Assembly: GCA_000320545.1 (NCBI GenBank)
Contig: ADNK01001866.1
Location: 1-64,000, forward strand
Source: Bigelowiella natans CCMP2755
Lineage: Eukaryota > Cercozoa > Chlorarachniophyceae
DNA length: 64,000 bases
Direction: 5' to 3'
Below, one piece after another: positions 12,913 through 25,087 of the stretch. The position numbers and the translations under genes were made by a program. Below the pieces are notes generated by a model. It was not told the origin of the DNA. It made no database searches and saw only the letters and a list, made by a program, of their open reading frames with translations. Within the stretch, counting starts at the first letter, position 1. Each line of letters opens with the position of its first letter.

Positions 12913-14260
12913 AGTACTAGTAGTTAGTATTGGTAATTCTTGATATGCTTAGGCAGTTGCAGCACTTAAAAGACAGATCCTCGTATTTTCTACTACTGCT
13001 ACATATGATGATTAAAACTACTCTCTGCCTCGTGAGTAGGAGGTGTTTCAACACCACCACTGCCACCAACCTCTCTCGCTCCCACCATCTATCTATCCAC
13101 ATCAATCAATCAATCAATCAAACAGACAATCACCTTTGAAGAAGCAGGGGTGGCGACAAGGGATACGTTGTTTTGCTCTGCAGCTTCCCAAGCGTCGACG
13201 ACTTGCGGGTGGCATAAGGACTTTCCGAAACCCTTGATCAAAGCCTCGTACACAATGCTCGTCGCCCTGACGTCGTTGTCGTTTTCCATCATATCCATCA
13301 CCTGTCAATACGACGATGACGACGAAAAGAACGATGAGGATGAGGGGGGAGGTATGCGTGGCTGCGGATCATTGGAGAATTGCTGCTCTGTAGGAGCATG
13401 GTGTATATCTCGTACATTGTGTATGTGTTTGTGTGTTTGTGCGTGTGTGTGTGCGCGCGTTGTTGTATTGTGCTAAGCTGGGGGAGGGGGTAATCAGGGT
13501 TATGGGGCAGGAAAATACGGATGGTGATGGCTACCACCTTGTCGACGCTTCGAGAGTAATTAGATGCGGCGAGAATGCGGAGTGCGTGTGCATATGTCTT
13601 CTCGTCGCATGGAACTCGCATCGCCTCCATCTGAGATAGAGTGGGGAGCACCTTCTCGGGGTCGTCCGCAGTGAGAATCATGGCGTTGTAGACAGCAGTT
13701 GTAGGCCGCACTAAATCGCGGCCCATTGAGGCGAAGATCTCCGTCGCACGCGCACGCCCTTCTGCGCCGCCTAAATTGTTGGGTACAAGTGGTGACGAGG
13801 ATGATGATGAAGGCGATAAAGAGGAATGATATGCCTGTATGCATGCATACATGCATTTGTGCGTGTGTGTGAATTGATAGTGAAGAGGATTGCTGAAAAA
13901 TATATGATTTGGAAATGGAAAAGGGGGGGGGGGGATATAGAGAGGCAAAAATATATAGCCTGTAGGTGGCCAAATGATAATATTTTTTTGGTTGTCGTCA
14001 TTTTCTTCACCCACCATAGCGGCAGCAGCGTATGATGCTCCCATATGTCTGGGGATAGGGCGCTGCGGCTGACGACCCGCCCTCGTTCCGCATACGTAAC
14101 CATAGCTTGAGAGAAGACTCCCAATCGCGATTTGCTTCATACACCTAATAAGGTAGTATCAACCTTTAAATATCAATTCGTAAATATTGATGGAAACAGA
14201 ATAGACAGGCAGTCCGGAGGATAATAATACTTAGAGAAACCTTCATGTGGTATTCAACAG

Positions 14261-14312
<52 letters not shown>

Positions 14313-15222
14313 ACATCTAGACAACCCGGCTGAGTGCGTCGTAGGAATCCATTGTAGGCCGGACACCATGCTCCTCCATAAGCGCAATGACCTTCTCCGC
14401 CTCACTGCTCGGCCCTCCTCGTCTTTGAAAGGACTCGATCAAACTTGTGTACATAGAGGCTGGCAACAGGCCCTTCCTACTACTACTACTACTACTGATG
14501 CTGCTTCCCCCTTTCTCACCCCCCCTTCTTAATTGTTGCTGTTGTTGAAATGCTAACAGCTTCTCGAACTGCTGAAGGGCTCGTTGCCACTGACCGATCT
14601 TGCAGAACCCCTGAAATTCTAGCTCAAGCTGTCTTCTGGCTGCTACACCGCCCCCACCTCGGGAGAAAGCTAACGAGGAATATCGCCCATCAGCAGCACC
14701 GCCACTACGACTACCACCACCATCTCCGCTACTACTACTGCTACTGCCTCTGCGGATCTTCGATGACGATGACGATGACGAAACTAGCGATGATGCAGAA
14801 GGTCTATCTTCGACGCTACTGCTGCGGGCCAACAGGTTGTGACGGTTCTTTCTTCCAGCTCTACCGTCCATAACCTCCCTCGGTGAGCATAGGTGTAATG
14901 ATCTAGAAGATGAGCATGGAACAATCGGAAAGGCGCTCAAGCGGTGCTGACGGTTTCTCTGTATCCGTCTTCCAAGGTGAACCCTACAGCCTACCTCGTA
15001 AGCAGCAGCAGCAGCCATCATCGTCCTACCGGGGGAGGACCCTACTATACTTTGGTGCTCCCCCACTTGGCGGCGGGAGATTAATCGGGCTCTTGTACTG
15101 AATGCTGCCTTCAGTGCAGTAGCACCACTACTATTACTTGGAATGGAGGCTAAAAGCATAGCTATTGTCATGCCGACTCTAACAATGTCTATTGAACATC
15201 CTCTGCTCCTAGCTGCTAACAT
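7889..15222 (-). CDS. Pentatricopeptide repeat (PPR) protein, 15 exons
   Basis: RNA-binding helical-repeat protein, probably acting on organellar transcripts (family knowledge; target unknown). Exons on the minus strand: 15222-14326, 14144-14015, 13770-13538, 13301-13134, 12852-12268, 11957-11389, 11095-10250, 10065-9891, 9556-9518, 9189-9166, 9067-8905, 8669-8613, 8419-8370, 8251-8220, 7901-7889. All phases close, giving 1326 residues. PPR units are visible as MYTSLIESFQRRG, AVYNAMILTADDP, IVYEALIKGFGK, MLSNAMISCLSA, AYNALMSGYLRTG and AQIYSQVIEASCL. The N-terminus is Arg/Ser-rich with almost no Asp or Glu at first, as in a targeting presequence. Runs of N, Q, S and T lie in the exons ending at 14326, 12268 and 10250. 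The last four exons rest on splice signals only. Confidence 0.8.
7967..8019. repeat. (GAT)n microsatellite
   Basis: About fifteen GAT/ATG units on the plus strand, lying in the intron between the last two PPR exons. Confidence 0.9.
8106..8162. repeat. (AC)n-(AT)n microsatellite
   Basis: A dinucleotide AC tract passes directly into an AT tract inside a PPR-gene intron. Another AT tract lies at about 8288-8322 and another AC tract at about 8559-8589, both also intronic. Confidence 0.9.
14259..14311. repeat. (AC)n-(AG)n microsatellite
   Basis: An AC tract is followed by an AG tract immediately downstream of the donor (14325-14324) of the first PPR exon, within intron 1. Confidence 0.9.
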
Positions 15223-15401
15223 TTTGAATCAGCCGGAGGAGGAGGAGGAGGAGTAACTACTATTGGGGATCCGCAATATCGTGATGCTCACGGTCCCAAA
15301 ATATCCACCACAGACTCACTATTTCTCTTTTTAGTTGCCTGATATAAAAAGCTCCGTTCAGTTCACATCATCCGGACCCGAAAACACACAAAACCACCTC
15401 A

Positions 15402-16371
15402 TTATTCCGATTTGGAAAATCTACTAAAACTAATGTTTTGTGCCTTGGTAAAGGAACAAGCTAGATCATTGTGTGATAAGATTGTTTTGATAAATCCTGC
15501 AGAGAGGTCAAGAAGCCAACTAGTCGCGTAATAAAACGAATATTGTTGATCTGAACTAGCAGCGAGTTCATGTCGGTGTTGGTATGCATCATAAAAAGAG
15601 GCAGATAGCTCGAACGAACGCTAAATCAGGTAAGATCACCAGCACCAACTCACAACTCTTACCTTTATAAAGAATCATTCGACTGGAGTGTCTTCTACCA
15701 CGGTGCACGGAGAAGAAAAAATGTTTCCTTCTGGGTACGGGAGGGGACAGGTTAACACGGGTATGTGTTGATACTACCACCAAATTGTACGTGCGGCTTG
15801 TACGAATTGATGTCGCAGGCAGTTATCACCCTCCGCTTATCGTACGGTCCCTTTAAAGGTGCCGATCTGGGAGATCTTACGGAGATCACCTCTCAACGCC
15901 ACGAAGTAGAAATTACGGAACTATTTCTAGCTTTTGATTTTGTTGTGAGTTGTTTCCAGAAGAAGAGAGGGAGAGAGCTAGATCTAGGATAAAATTCGCA
16001 GCATGTTCTGGCGCACATGGATAAAGAAAGGCAGTGGTGGAAGTGGTTGTGCATGTAGTGGACAGAAAAGAAGCAACCACTACCAAGACCAAATAATTAT
16101 GCGATGATGATGACGATGATGCGAATCGAGGAAATATCCTGTGAAAGGAGGATGTCGCATCGGAGAAATCCCTCTTCATCCAGAGGGGATTGGCTACGGT
16201 GATGTCACCGGCTACAGGAGAGGGATGATTTTCGAAATATAGCGACAAATTCGTTGTCGTCAATGCAAAATACAGAAGATCCTTACGAATATCCTCATTT
16301 TCCAAGAAATTGATCTGGCAGGAAACAGTGAGATGGCTACCGATGCGAGCGATGATGAGAAGGTTCCCCAC
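15402..16371 (-). CDS. Uncharacterised protein, partial model
   Basis: Not recognised. Three minus-strand exons join in phase: 16371 (or after the acceptor near 16313) to 16084, 15920-15846 and 15620-15402. They read INFLENEDIRKDLL...HNYLVL, then FRNFYFVALRGDLRKISQ, then RSFELSASFYDAYQHRHELA to a TAA. The composition is protein-like, with mixed charged and aromatic residues and little repeat. The N-terminus is unresolved: upstream frames near 16380-16534 are open, but no single chain is convincing. An open stretch at 15664-15721 lies in the last intron and breaks the phase, so it was left out. The gene lies between the PPR 5' end and the divergent COPI-associated-type gene. Confidence 0.45.
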
Positions 16372-16862
16372 CCTCCTTCCCTCCCGCCAATCGCCCAGAT
16401 TTTATCGCATGCCTCTTTAGACAATGATAATTCTTGGAATTGTTATGCGTGGCATTGTGCAGTAGCTTATGAGAGAGGAGAATGTGGTTGTGGTAGTAGC
16501 GATAAATCATACAAATTAGCTGGTTACGCGCCATGCTGCTGTGAGTGAAGCGAATACACCAAATTTGTCCTAGAAAGTGGTCATTTTTACAACCAAGTCA
16601 ATTATCCAATGCGGAAGTACACCCACCCGTGTTGGGTTACGGTATGCGGTGGCGCTGTAGCTGGGCCGGAGATCGATCGTCTGTTTTCTTATCGGAGACG
16701 ACTATGATGATGATGATGATGATGATGATGACGATGAACACCCAACTTAGCCTTGCGGTGAGATTGTAGATGATACAGTATGTTACAGTTGCGTAGTAGT
16801 GGTGGTGGTAGAAGCAGTAGTAGTAGTATTAACACGATTGACCTGCGAATCAGGTGAGCTTG

Positions 16863-17700
16863 ATGGGGCGAATCAGCAGCGCCATTGCAAGCCAAACCGT
16901 TGACCGAATTAAGGCTGAGGGAAGTAAAGTTGCAGAGATGATAACGAAGGGCCCTATGTCTCTCACTGCCATGTGTCTCCTTGGTACGTTGCGAAATTGC
17001 TCACGAATAATGGGAAAAGTTTTTTCTAAACACTCTTTCTTCACACCTTGCAAACAGGAGGCCTCCTTACGACGCTGTCTGGGTTCTTTGGCATGCTGAA
17101 TATATTATCTCCCCTCGATATTCTCCCATCGGTACGGACACCATCCAAGAGAGGGTGGATGCGCAGCATATATTGCATGAATAACACCCCATCATCATCA
17201 TCATCATCATCATCATCGTCATTAATTACTTAGGTGTACAACTTCGTGTTTGGGCTTCTGATGATATTCTTGGAGGTGCACCACAAGATTGGTTATCTTG
17301 GCTTCTTGTATCGAAAGATTGAGTACTGGTAATAATGAGAAGAAACTTATGTGGAAAAGATAAGAAGGGCGACTTGCAAGGATAAGGGAGTGTGGAGGGG
17401 AGATAGATTGAATTAATTAAGGTGTTGGTGTTTCCATTGGCGGGATCCTTAACATTTGGTATCCCCTCTCTCCGGCTTGCATTAATCTTCCGTGTTTCGT
17501 TGTTCCTGAATCCTCCTTCTGCCCTTTGACAGACATCATCATATTTCAAACACATAATGCATATTGCTCACTGTGCAGGATGCGAATTCTGACGACCCTG
17601 ACAGGTCGTAGCCTGTTTTATTTCTACGTGGGCAGCTTGTTCTTGTCGAGATGGACCTTCTTCGGCATTCTCCTTGGAATGTAATATATGTTATATGTCA

Positions 17701-17739
<39 letters not shown>

Positions 17740-18686
17740 AACAATGAATATACTACCACAACTATCTTTGTTTTCTCAGCATTCCTTGTTGTCTTTCTGC
17801 ACAACCATCAATCCACATTTCTATTCCCCCCCCTCCCAAAACAAATAGGTACATGTGCACGTGTGGAGTGTTCTCGCTCGCCGTTGGTCATGCCACTGCT
17901 AAAAAGTTGGAGGAGTCGCAGACGGAGCTCACGGATATGGAGTCTGGGTATTATGATGATAATGATCATGATGATGATGATGATGATGATGATGATTCAT
18001 TGCTGATTGTAGTGACTAGGGCTATGGGGGGGGGGGAATGTGTGACCGTAGTAGAGGGGCAGGATGCAGGGTTTCTCCTGAGAGGTCGTTCCATCATGCA
18101 ATGCATTTCCCCTCTCCCCCCCCCCCCCTGCTGCTCATCAGGGAGAAGGTCGAGTTCATCAAGAAGAAGTTTAACGAGTATGACCATGATGGTTCGGGAG
18201 TGATTGACGCCGTTGAGATGCCAAGGTGCCTGTTTGCATAAATACAGGGATTGATGATGAAGATGAGGATGATGAGGATGATGATGATGACGATAATGCA
18301 TAAGAGAGAACCACCGCTGTACTGTGCAAGCCTCCGCCTTTTAATGTGGCCGTTGTCGTCTCCTCCTCCTCCTCCTCCTCTTACGGATCCATACTTGATC
18401 ACCCATGCATAGCATACCGCACCGAATGCAAGCTGAATACATGTGTATCTTTTTCAGTGTGCTTCTATATGTGTGTGTGTGTGTGTGGGTGTGTGTGTGT
18501 TCGTGAATCAACTTTGACTACTGTCCTTCTGCTGCTCTATAAAGCCTATTAAAGGGGCTAGGCATAGAACTGAACGAGCCAGAAATTGAGTCCGCGCTGT
18601 TGATTCTCGACACCAACGGAACTGGAAAGATTGAGTATGACGAATTCAAGAGCTGGCTAATGGGTCGGGACTTGAACTTCGTGTAG
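16863..18686 (+). CDS. COPI-associated-type membrane protein with two EF hands
   Basis: Predicted small Golgi/ER membrane protein with a Ca2+-binding tail. Exons: 16863-16983, 17058-17131, 17234-17328, 17579-17680, 17849-17947, 18142-18225, 18545-18686; phases close to give 238 residues. The N-terminal two thirds holds about four hydrophobic segments (for example LTTLSGFFGMLNIL, VYNFVFGLLMIFLEV, GRSLFYFYVGSLFL, CGVFSLAVGH), in the layout of the COPI-associated / TVP15-like family. The C-terminus has two canonical 12-residue EF loops, DHDGSGVIDAVE and DTNGTGKIEYDE, separated by an intron. I infer Ca2+-responsive membrane traffic. The family call rests on hydrophobic pattern and length, the EF hands on exact motif. 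Confidence 0.75.
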
Positions 18687-19688
18687 GAGGAATCCTCGTC
18701 ACTTGAGGACAGTAGAAGATGAAGTAAAACAACAACAATAACAACAACAACACATCAATAACTACTGCATATGCATCTAGCCAGGGGCAAAATCAAGTGC
18801 ATATGCGCACAGTGTTCCGATCGAGCCAGGCCTAGAATTTTAAGTCTAGATGTTAAACACCTTACTACTAAGCTGCTGCCCTGTCTATATAGATCTAGAA
18901 GTGTTGTACATGGACCAGCGGTTATAACAGCATTGATCACTAGTGAAATAATATGTCACACTCGCAAGCATGCAAGTCTAGAACTAGAGAAGTGTGCGCA
19001 TGTTGTCGACAGTACGTGCATCGCATTGCAACAGCACTGCGTACATACAGTGGCACTAGCTAGCTAGTTAGACTAGCTGCATCGCAAGACTGCTGCGATG
19101 CAGCTTCGATCCGCAATGCGATGACCGCATGCACTAGTACGTACGGCTAGATGGCACACGCGCATGCATGTCATTGCATCATCTTGCAAGCTAGAAAGGT
19201 GATGCCACATACGCTTTCAATCTAGCTTTGTTGCGCATGCGCGCCTGCTTGCGCGATCGTACACACGCATGCTACACTATCACAGTACAGGTTGGTCATC
19301 ACCACATCGCGTTTGAAAGCATGCATGCATTCACACGCATTGATCGCGCAATACAACAGCAACCCTTTTCTTTGGCTTGTCGTAGCCACATACATCATCG
19401 ATCTGTGTGTGTATATTTGTGTGTGTGTGTGTGTGAGTGTGAGTACATGATAGAATGTGTAGATGTTGCCGCAGCCTTGCTTAGCTACATTAGAGTTAAC
19501 ATTGAAACTTTTAATTTGTTCATTACATCCGTCTCACATGCATTAATTTTGTCATCACAAAGTCGCAGGCTACCATGAAGGCCCTGATCATCATGTACTT
19601 GTCACCCATGAATCACATTGACCCATGCAGGATAACAGAGCTGTTTTTTGGCCAATAAAATTCGCTCTTTTTAAACCGTTTTGAGAAA
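18687..19688. repeat. Intergenic palindrome-rich island with a dispersed-repeat copy
   Basis: No exon found. The stretch 18770-19440 is rich in CTAG, GCATGC and TGCGCA words. The interval separates convergent 3' ends of the COPI-associated-type (+) and cysteine dioxygenase (-) genes. Confidence 0.6.
19481..19540 (+). repeat. Dispersed ~60-base repeat, copy B
   Basis: Begins TAGCTACATTAGAGTTAACA and ends TTCATTACATCCGTCTCA. Its two ends are nearly identical to those of copy C at 27698-27757; the middle differs by small substitutions and a one-base gap. Confidence 0.7.
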
Positions 19689-20188
19689 CTAGATGTGCCA
19701 GGAAGACTCCGAATCCGTCGCAGACTTTAGTTTTTCTTGAGGTAGAAACACAAGTTCCGTACCCCCTGAAACGACATCATAGGCTCGAGCCTTCACGTAC
19801 CTAATAACAAGGAAAGCTGTCAATTATTGCTCTCATTCTCAATACTAAAGATGTTTTTCATTACGGTGGCGCATAGAGATGCAGCGAAAATGCAGGCCGC
19901 CCTGAAACGTTCCGAATACGATGGATGATGTCGCGATTTAAGTAGGTTACAGAATCCGGCGGTAACACTCCTGAGCGTACCAATTGGACACATCGCTCTG
20001 CATATTGCCTCCCGTCCCCGCGACCACTTGCCTTTGCTTTCTGGGTTTGTTCTTCGCATTCAGCTTGCTCCGCTGGAGTCATTTTCGTGGCGTTGCACAC
20101 GTAGTTCTCTTCAAGTAATTGTCCATCGAGGATCTGATATGTGGTTGAAGTTGTTCATGTCGATCACTCGCATCCAATGTAATATATG

Positions 20189-20229
<41 letters not shown>

Positions 20230-20495
20230 TTGTGTACAACATGATCTTTGTTGCGATGACGAGCATCCGACCTTAATCCAGTTGAAAGAGCCTTGATGGT
20301 CGTGGATGGGGGTGCCTTGGTCCTTGTCCCAGCACGTCAGAATCAGCATCCATTTTTCTGACTGCCCGATCAACACACGCGTGAAGTGCTCTGGGTGCAA
20401 TCTAATGATGATGATGATGATGAAGAAGATAATGACGATAATGATGATGATGATGATGATGATAGAGATAATTGTGAGTTCACTAGCAACAGCAC

Positions 20496-20526
<31 letters not shown>

Positions 20527-21373
20527 CATGAAAAGAAGGTTGGGGATGAGTACAAAGAAGAACAATCAAGATATTCTCCTCCTCCTCCTCCTCCAGCAGC
20601 TAATTGGTGTGGACGAAAAGCAGCAACCTTGCATGCATGCGCCACTCTTCGGGATTGATCTGTATCTGCGACATGAGGTTGGTGATTCTCTCGTGGATGG
20701 TGGCCTCATCGTCCCCCTTTTCCTCCCCCTTGATGAACACATCGTCGAGAAGCGACTGGAAAGCGGAGAGGTTGGAGAAGATCTCGCCGCCCCTCCACTC
20801 CCCAGGGTAGCTCTCGATGATCTGAGAGAACATCTGACCGTAGTGGACTACAGGGATCTTCTTCTCCTCGCCGTTGGAGCACTCATACGTCAACTGGAGG
20901 TAGGGCGGACTGATAATTTATGACGATGATGACGATGATGATGATGACGATGATGATGATGATGACAATGTGGGATGATAAAAATCATGAGACTTTTTAG
21001 TATTCATGGTGACAAAGATACTGTTTGCAGGAGAGTAATAGTATTAAAAGTGTAGCTGCTGCAAGGGGGAGTGGGGAACGATGAAGAAAGGGCTATCATA
21101 AGGAAAAACACAACTACCACACACATCATCACCACCACCACCATCATCGTCATCATCATCATCATCATCAATCATCACAAACTTACTACATACCTATACA
21201 CATGCAGAGACACTGCCGTTTCAGAATCATCACAACGGTTGCCAAGCTGGTGACTAGCATCATCCGGTCCCTCGTAAATCACGGGACTATGGACGTCGAT
21301 CACCTCAGACGATTCCACCTGAAGATCTACTTGATCAAGGCCAGAGCACTAATGGTGATCGTCGTCCGATACA

Positions 21374-21416
<43 letters not shown>

Positions 21417-21489
21417 CAAGAAGAAGAAGCAGAACAACAACAATACCATAAAAATCGATTATAATTTATACCGATGTGTTCGATGAATG

Positions 21490-21531
<42 letters not shown>

Positions 21532-22371
21532 ATTAGTATGGCCGCTGCTTGGAAATTGACGACGACCTGTTTCAATCTCATCTCCTCATCATCCTTAAAG
21601 TGAACCATCTTCAACTCTCCGGACAGCACCTATGCCAAAGATAGTAGCGAAACTAACATCAATGCACAATATAATACTACATTGTACATTCATACAAAAG
21701 GTCATGTTGTCCTTGCGAAGCTTTGCCGTATCACGCATCATTTCTGGCCTGCAATGAGGTTATTTCTGTTCTCCCATGCTCTCTATGCCATCATTGACTC
21801 CCCCCCCCCTCCCCCCTACCTTGAACCAGGAGTGCCTGTCCTCCCCATGACGGTGGGGTGGGGTTGATTGTCCTGGATTCCAGCAGAGAAGCATCACTGA
21901 AAATCTCTCGCTTAACTGACAGCAAAAACAACAACAATAACATTGAGCAGCTTGAGAAGGCGACAGAAGAGATGAACTGATGATGCCGTTGAAGAAGAAG
22001 AAGAAGGGCTGTTATTGCCAACAAGAGCATAGGAGAAAGGGGTGATGATGTAAGGCATGATGATACCAGCAGCAGGTTCCTCGTGTAGTTGCGCTCTCCA
22101 AAGTTGACGAATCGCTCCCTAGGGGGGAAGTTGAGTTGGGAAAGGTAAAAATAGTAATATGTAGGAAAAGAACCAACATCTCACGATACGATCACCCATA
22201 CAGAAAGGGATGTCGAGTATAGAAAAGTCTCTGGTAATGCAAACGAAGTTCTTGTTGTTGACAACCATTCATCTGGAGATAAGACCAACTTCTCCAGCAA
22301 GGCCTGCGTATCATTCTCATCATCATCATCATCATCATCATCACGACATATACGAGGCATACGCAGCGCAC

Positions 22372-22402
<31 letters not shown>

Positions 22403-22527
22403 CGTGTTCAAAAACCACCACCAGGAAGTACGACTACGGCATGGTAGTGGGACTTTATACAGGGGGGCACAATAAAGGCTCTTAATCATTCGGAGTAGCC
22501 ACAAGTTGCTGTTTTCCCAACACATCT

Positions 22528-22558
<31 letters not shown>

Positions 22559-23385
22559 TGCTATTATGATTATGATTATGATTATGATTATTGTTATTGT
22601 TATAGATCACCCCGATGGCGCGTTCCCCTCCGTCAGCACTATCAAGCTCTAGATTGACTCTTTCAACGAATGTGTCGAGGCTGCAAGGAGTAGGAGTCGT
22701 TCCGTCAATAAAATTGCAATTTTATATAAATCATCCTTCGGTTTGGAAAACAATTATGAAGATGCACACCGCAGAGAGAAGAGCGGCAACATTCTCCAAT
22801 GACATTAGAGGGGGGGGGGGTTGGTTTGAAACACACAGATATTAGATATAATACAGATGTATTCTCAAGGAGTCATGTCTCACCACACAGATCATCAATA
22901 CGCGACTTACCTGATTTTGTCCACATTGTTGAGTATGTTGTGTGTATCCTCCTCTGATGAGCGGTTGGTGTTCAAAGACAGCACGGTTAACCATGAGATT
23001 ACATTGGAGGGTGGGAAGAGAGAGGGAGGGGGGGGGGGGGGAGTCGCCTCGGGAAAATAGAGGAAAGAATGTGACTCTAAAGAACACTAGATACTAACGT
23101 CTTACGCAAATACTGTACTACCGTGATGATCTTCAACTGCTGGAGTATTACTGCGTTTACCTTGGTACACAGTTCCCAAAGATACAAGCTTTCGCATGCC
23201 TTCAGTAAAGGATGATGATAAATGGGTTGTTATCTCCAACATCGACAGAAGAGATGGTGGTGATCATAATAATAATAATAAAGCGTACATGCATATCATA
23301 CATGTATATATGTGTATGTATAATTTACATACATGAATGTGGATGTATGTCGCCATCATCTTCATTTTTCTCATCATCGTCATCG

Positions 23386-23416
<31 letters not shown>

Positions 23417-24014
23417 GTGCTGCTATGACGTACTTGTTACTCGGTCGAAAACGTAGCATTGACTGTAAGGAGGAGAGTATATATGCAGGGAAACGCATGG
23501 AGTATCGCTGCGAGGATTTCCCATCTAATCATCATCACAAACCATCTTTTCAGTTTTGGATTTTGATGATGAACAGTTCAGTGCATTTTTTTCGTGGAAG
23601 AAGAGAGCAATCGCAATCGTTCTCTCAGAACTCATTTTGAGCATATTTCATCGTAGAATAATCATCGTTTCTCTGAGATTGGGTACTTCCCTTGTGTATT
23701 CCGTGCGAGTCGTCGATGTAGGTTGCCTCGTTGGGGTTATAGACAGCCTCGCTAACCAGTCTCAACGCCCCCCCCCCCTCGCCCTCCGGAGGCATCTCGT
23801 ATATCGTTTCTTGAAGCTGTCATCATCAACGCGAGAAAAGGAGGATAAGACGACTTTTATAAATAAATAAATAAATTTGCATATGTATAAGTGCAAGGAG
23901 GGAGAAAGATGTGGGGAGCAATGAAGCAGGAGTTATAACAAATACCTGACCGTCGAGGACTTTTACCCAACAAGATGAAGAGGCATGACTATGGATTGGG
24001 CTCATCTGCAGTGC

Positions 24015-24055
<41 letters not shown>

Positions 24056-25087
24056 TATAAATACATATTAATAACTTCATTATCATCTCTTCCTTTCCCC
24101 TTATAAGGCCACTACTACTACTACTACTACTACTACTGCTGCTGCTGAACTACTGCCACGATAACGCACCTGGCCCCGCTCCCAACATAACAGCAGTACT
24201 GCGAAGTTTGGGTCAAATCCGACTAGCGTCCTTTAACATGGTAGTCACAGAAAGTAGCAGCAGCAGCAGCAGATACACAAAGAATACTGAAATAAGAATT
24301 TCAAAGGGAGCGGCTACCAAAAAAGATAAATTTAGCAAATGAAAACGTCCGAATCTTCGATCTTCGGTCTTCCATAGCCTCACCGCGGGAGGTGACAAGG
24401 TCAGCAAGGGTTAAGCAAAAAGGAAAAGAGTACGATTATAAGGGGAGAGGTACAATACGGATAGTAAAGGAACATCGACCTACCTCGTGTATCGATTGCC
24501 GATAAAGTGTGTGTACTGCCCCCATCTAATGTTGATATTGATCATACGTCAATGTACATACACATACGCCCGCATAAACACGCATTCGGATTCGCACTCG
24601 CACTCGCACACGCACTCACAAATTCATACACATACTCTTTTGGATTAAGTCTAAATGAGCTCAGAAGATTGGTAATCCTCTCTGCTGTAGCAGGGTCCTG
24701 CGGCTTCGTAATGTTCCCCTGTAATTCCTGTTTGAGTAACATAAAAGCAGATGTACACGTTCGGCAATTACACATCGCATAAATGCAGGAAAGCATACAT
24801 AGTATAATGCGAATAATTACCTTTCGAAGTTCAGCGACAAGGGTACCAAAGTCGGTAAAGACAGACTCCCTCTCCTCCTTGGGAAAGAGGATCGGGTGCT
24901 GCAGGTGTTTGGTCTCTATGCTGCTCTGCGCTTGTGCAGTCGATAGCCTGCGGGTGCTTTTCTTTCGGATCCCAGCGCTCATTGCTCCTCTCATAGGATG
25001 CCTTAACCTTGAAGTTTGTTTATATGCACGGCGAAGTAGGTCTAATCTATTCAGTTCCAAGGCGGATCTCATCTTGAGGCACCACAT
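19689..25087 (-). CDS. Triple-domain cysteine dioxygenase (type I CDO fold) fusion
   Basis: CDO oxidises L-cysteine to cysteine sulfinate with non-haem Fe(II). Nineteen exons on the minus strand: 25087-24821, 24727-24636, 24525-24484, 24230-24170, 24005-23946, 23816-23691, 23524-23441, 23199-23161, 23047-22911, 22680-22611, 22303-22266, 22118-22067, 21915-21820, 21629-21567, 21348-21194, 20909-20628, 20401-20272, 20133-19865, 19800-19689; phases close to 724 residues. Three CDO units follow each other. Unit 1 has RYTRTLVGF, SPIHSHASSSCWVKVL, DDSHGIHKMGN and LHIYSPPY. Unit 2 has NYTRNLL, PPHRHGEDRHSWFKVL, ASHQLGN and LHVYSPPY. Unit 3 has FTRVLIG, PIHDHQGSFNWIKIL, DIIHRIRN and LHLYAPPY. All keep H-x-H plus the third His. 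The Cys before the WxK motif is kept only in unit 1 (Ser in unit 2, Asn in unit 3). The Arg-rich, acid-poor N-terminus could be mitochondrial. The donor at 23691 is AAG/GG. Confidence 0.88.
20198..20226. repeat. (AT)n microsatellite
   Basis: An AT tract within the intron between CDO exons 18 and 17. Trinucleotide GAT arrays near 20402-20463 and 20921-20965 also lie in introns of this gene. Confidence 0.85.
21371..21530. repeat. (AC)n and (TG)n arrays forming an inverted pair
   Basis: An AC tract at about 21377-21414 and a TG tract at about 21491-21531 lie about 75 bases apart in the intron between CDO exons 15 and 14. They are complementary, so the intron RNA could fold into a long hairpin. 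That is inference. Confidence 0.8.

Noticed and set aside
15664-15721. Open stretch RKHFFFSVHRGRRHSSRM with a strong GTAAGAG donor
   Set aside because: Its phase does not fit either neighbour; skipping it joins the flanking exons exactly. It could be an alternative exon.
21791-22030. Apparent frameshift in CDO unit 2
   Set aside because: On recounting the bases, the exon 21915-21820 reads LSERFSVMLLCW in one frame, so there is no shift.
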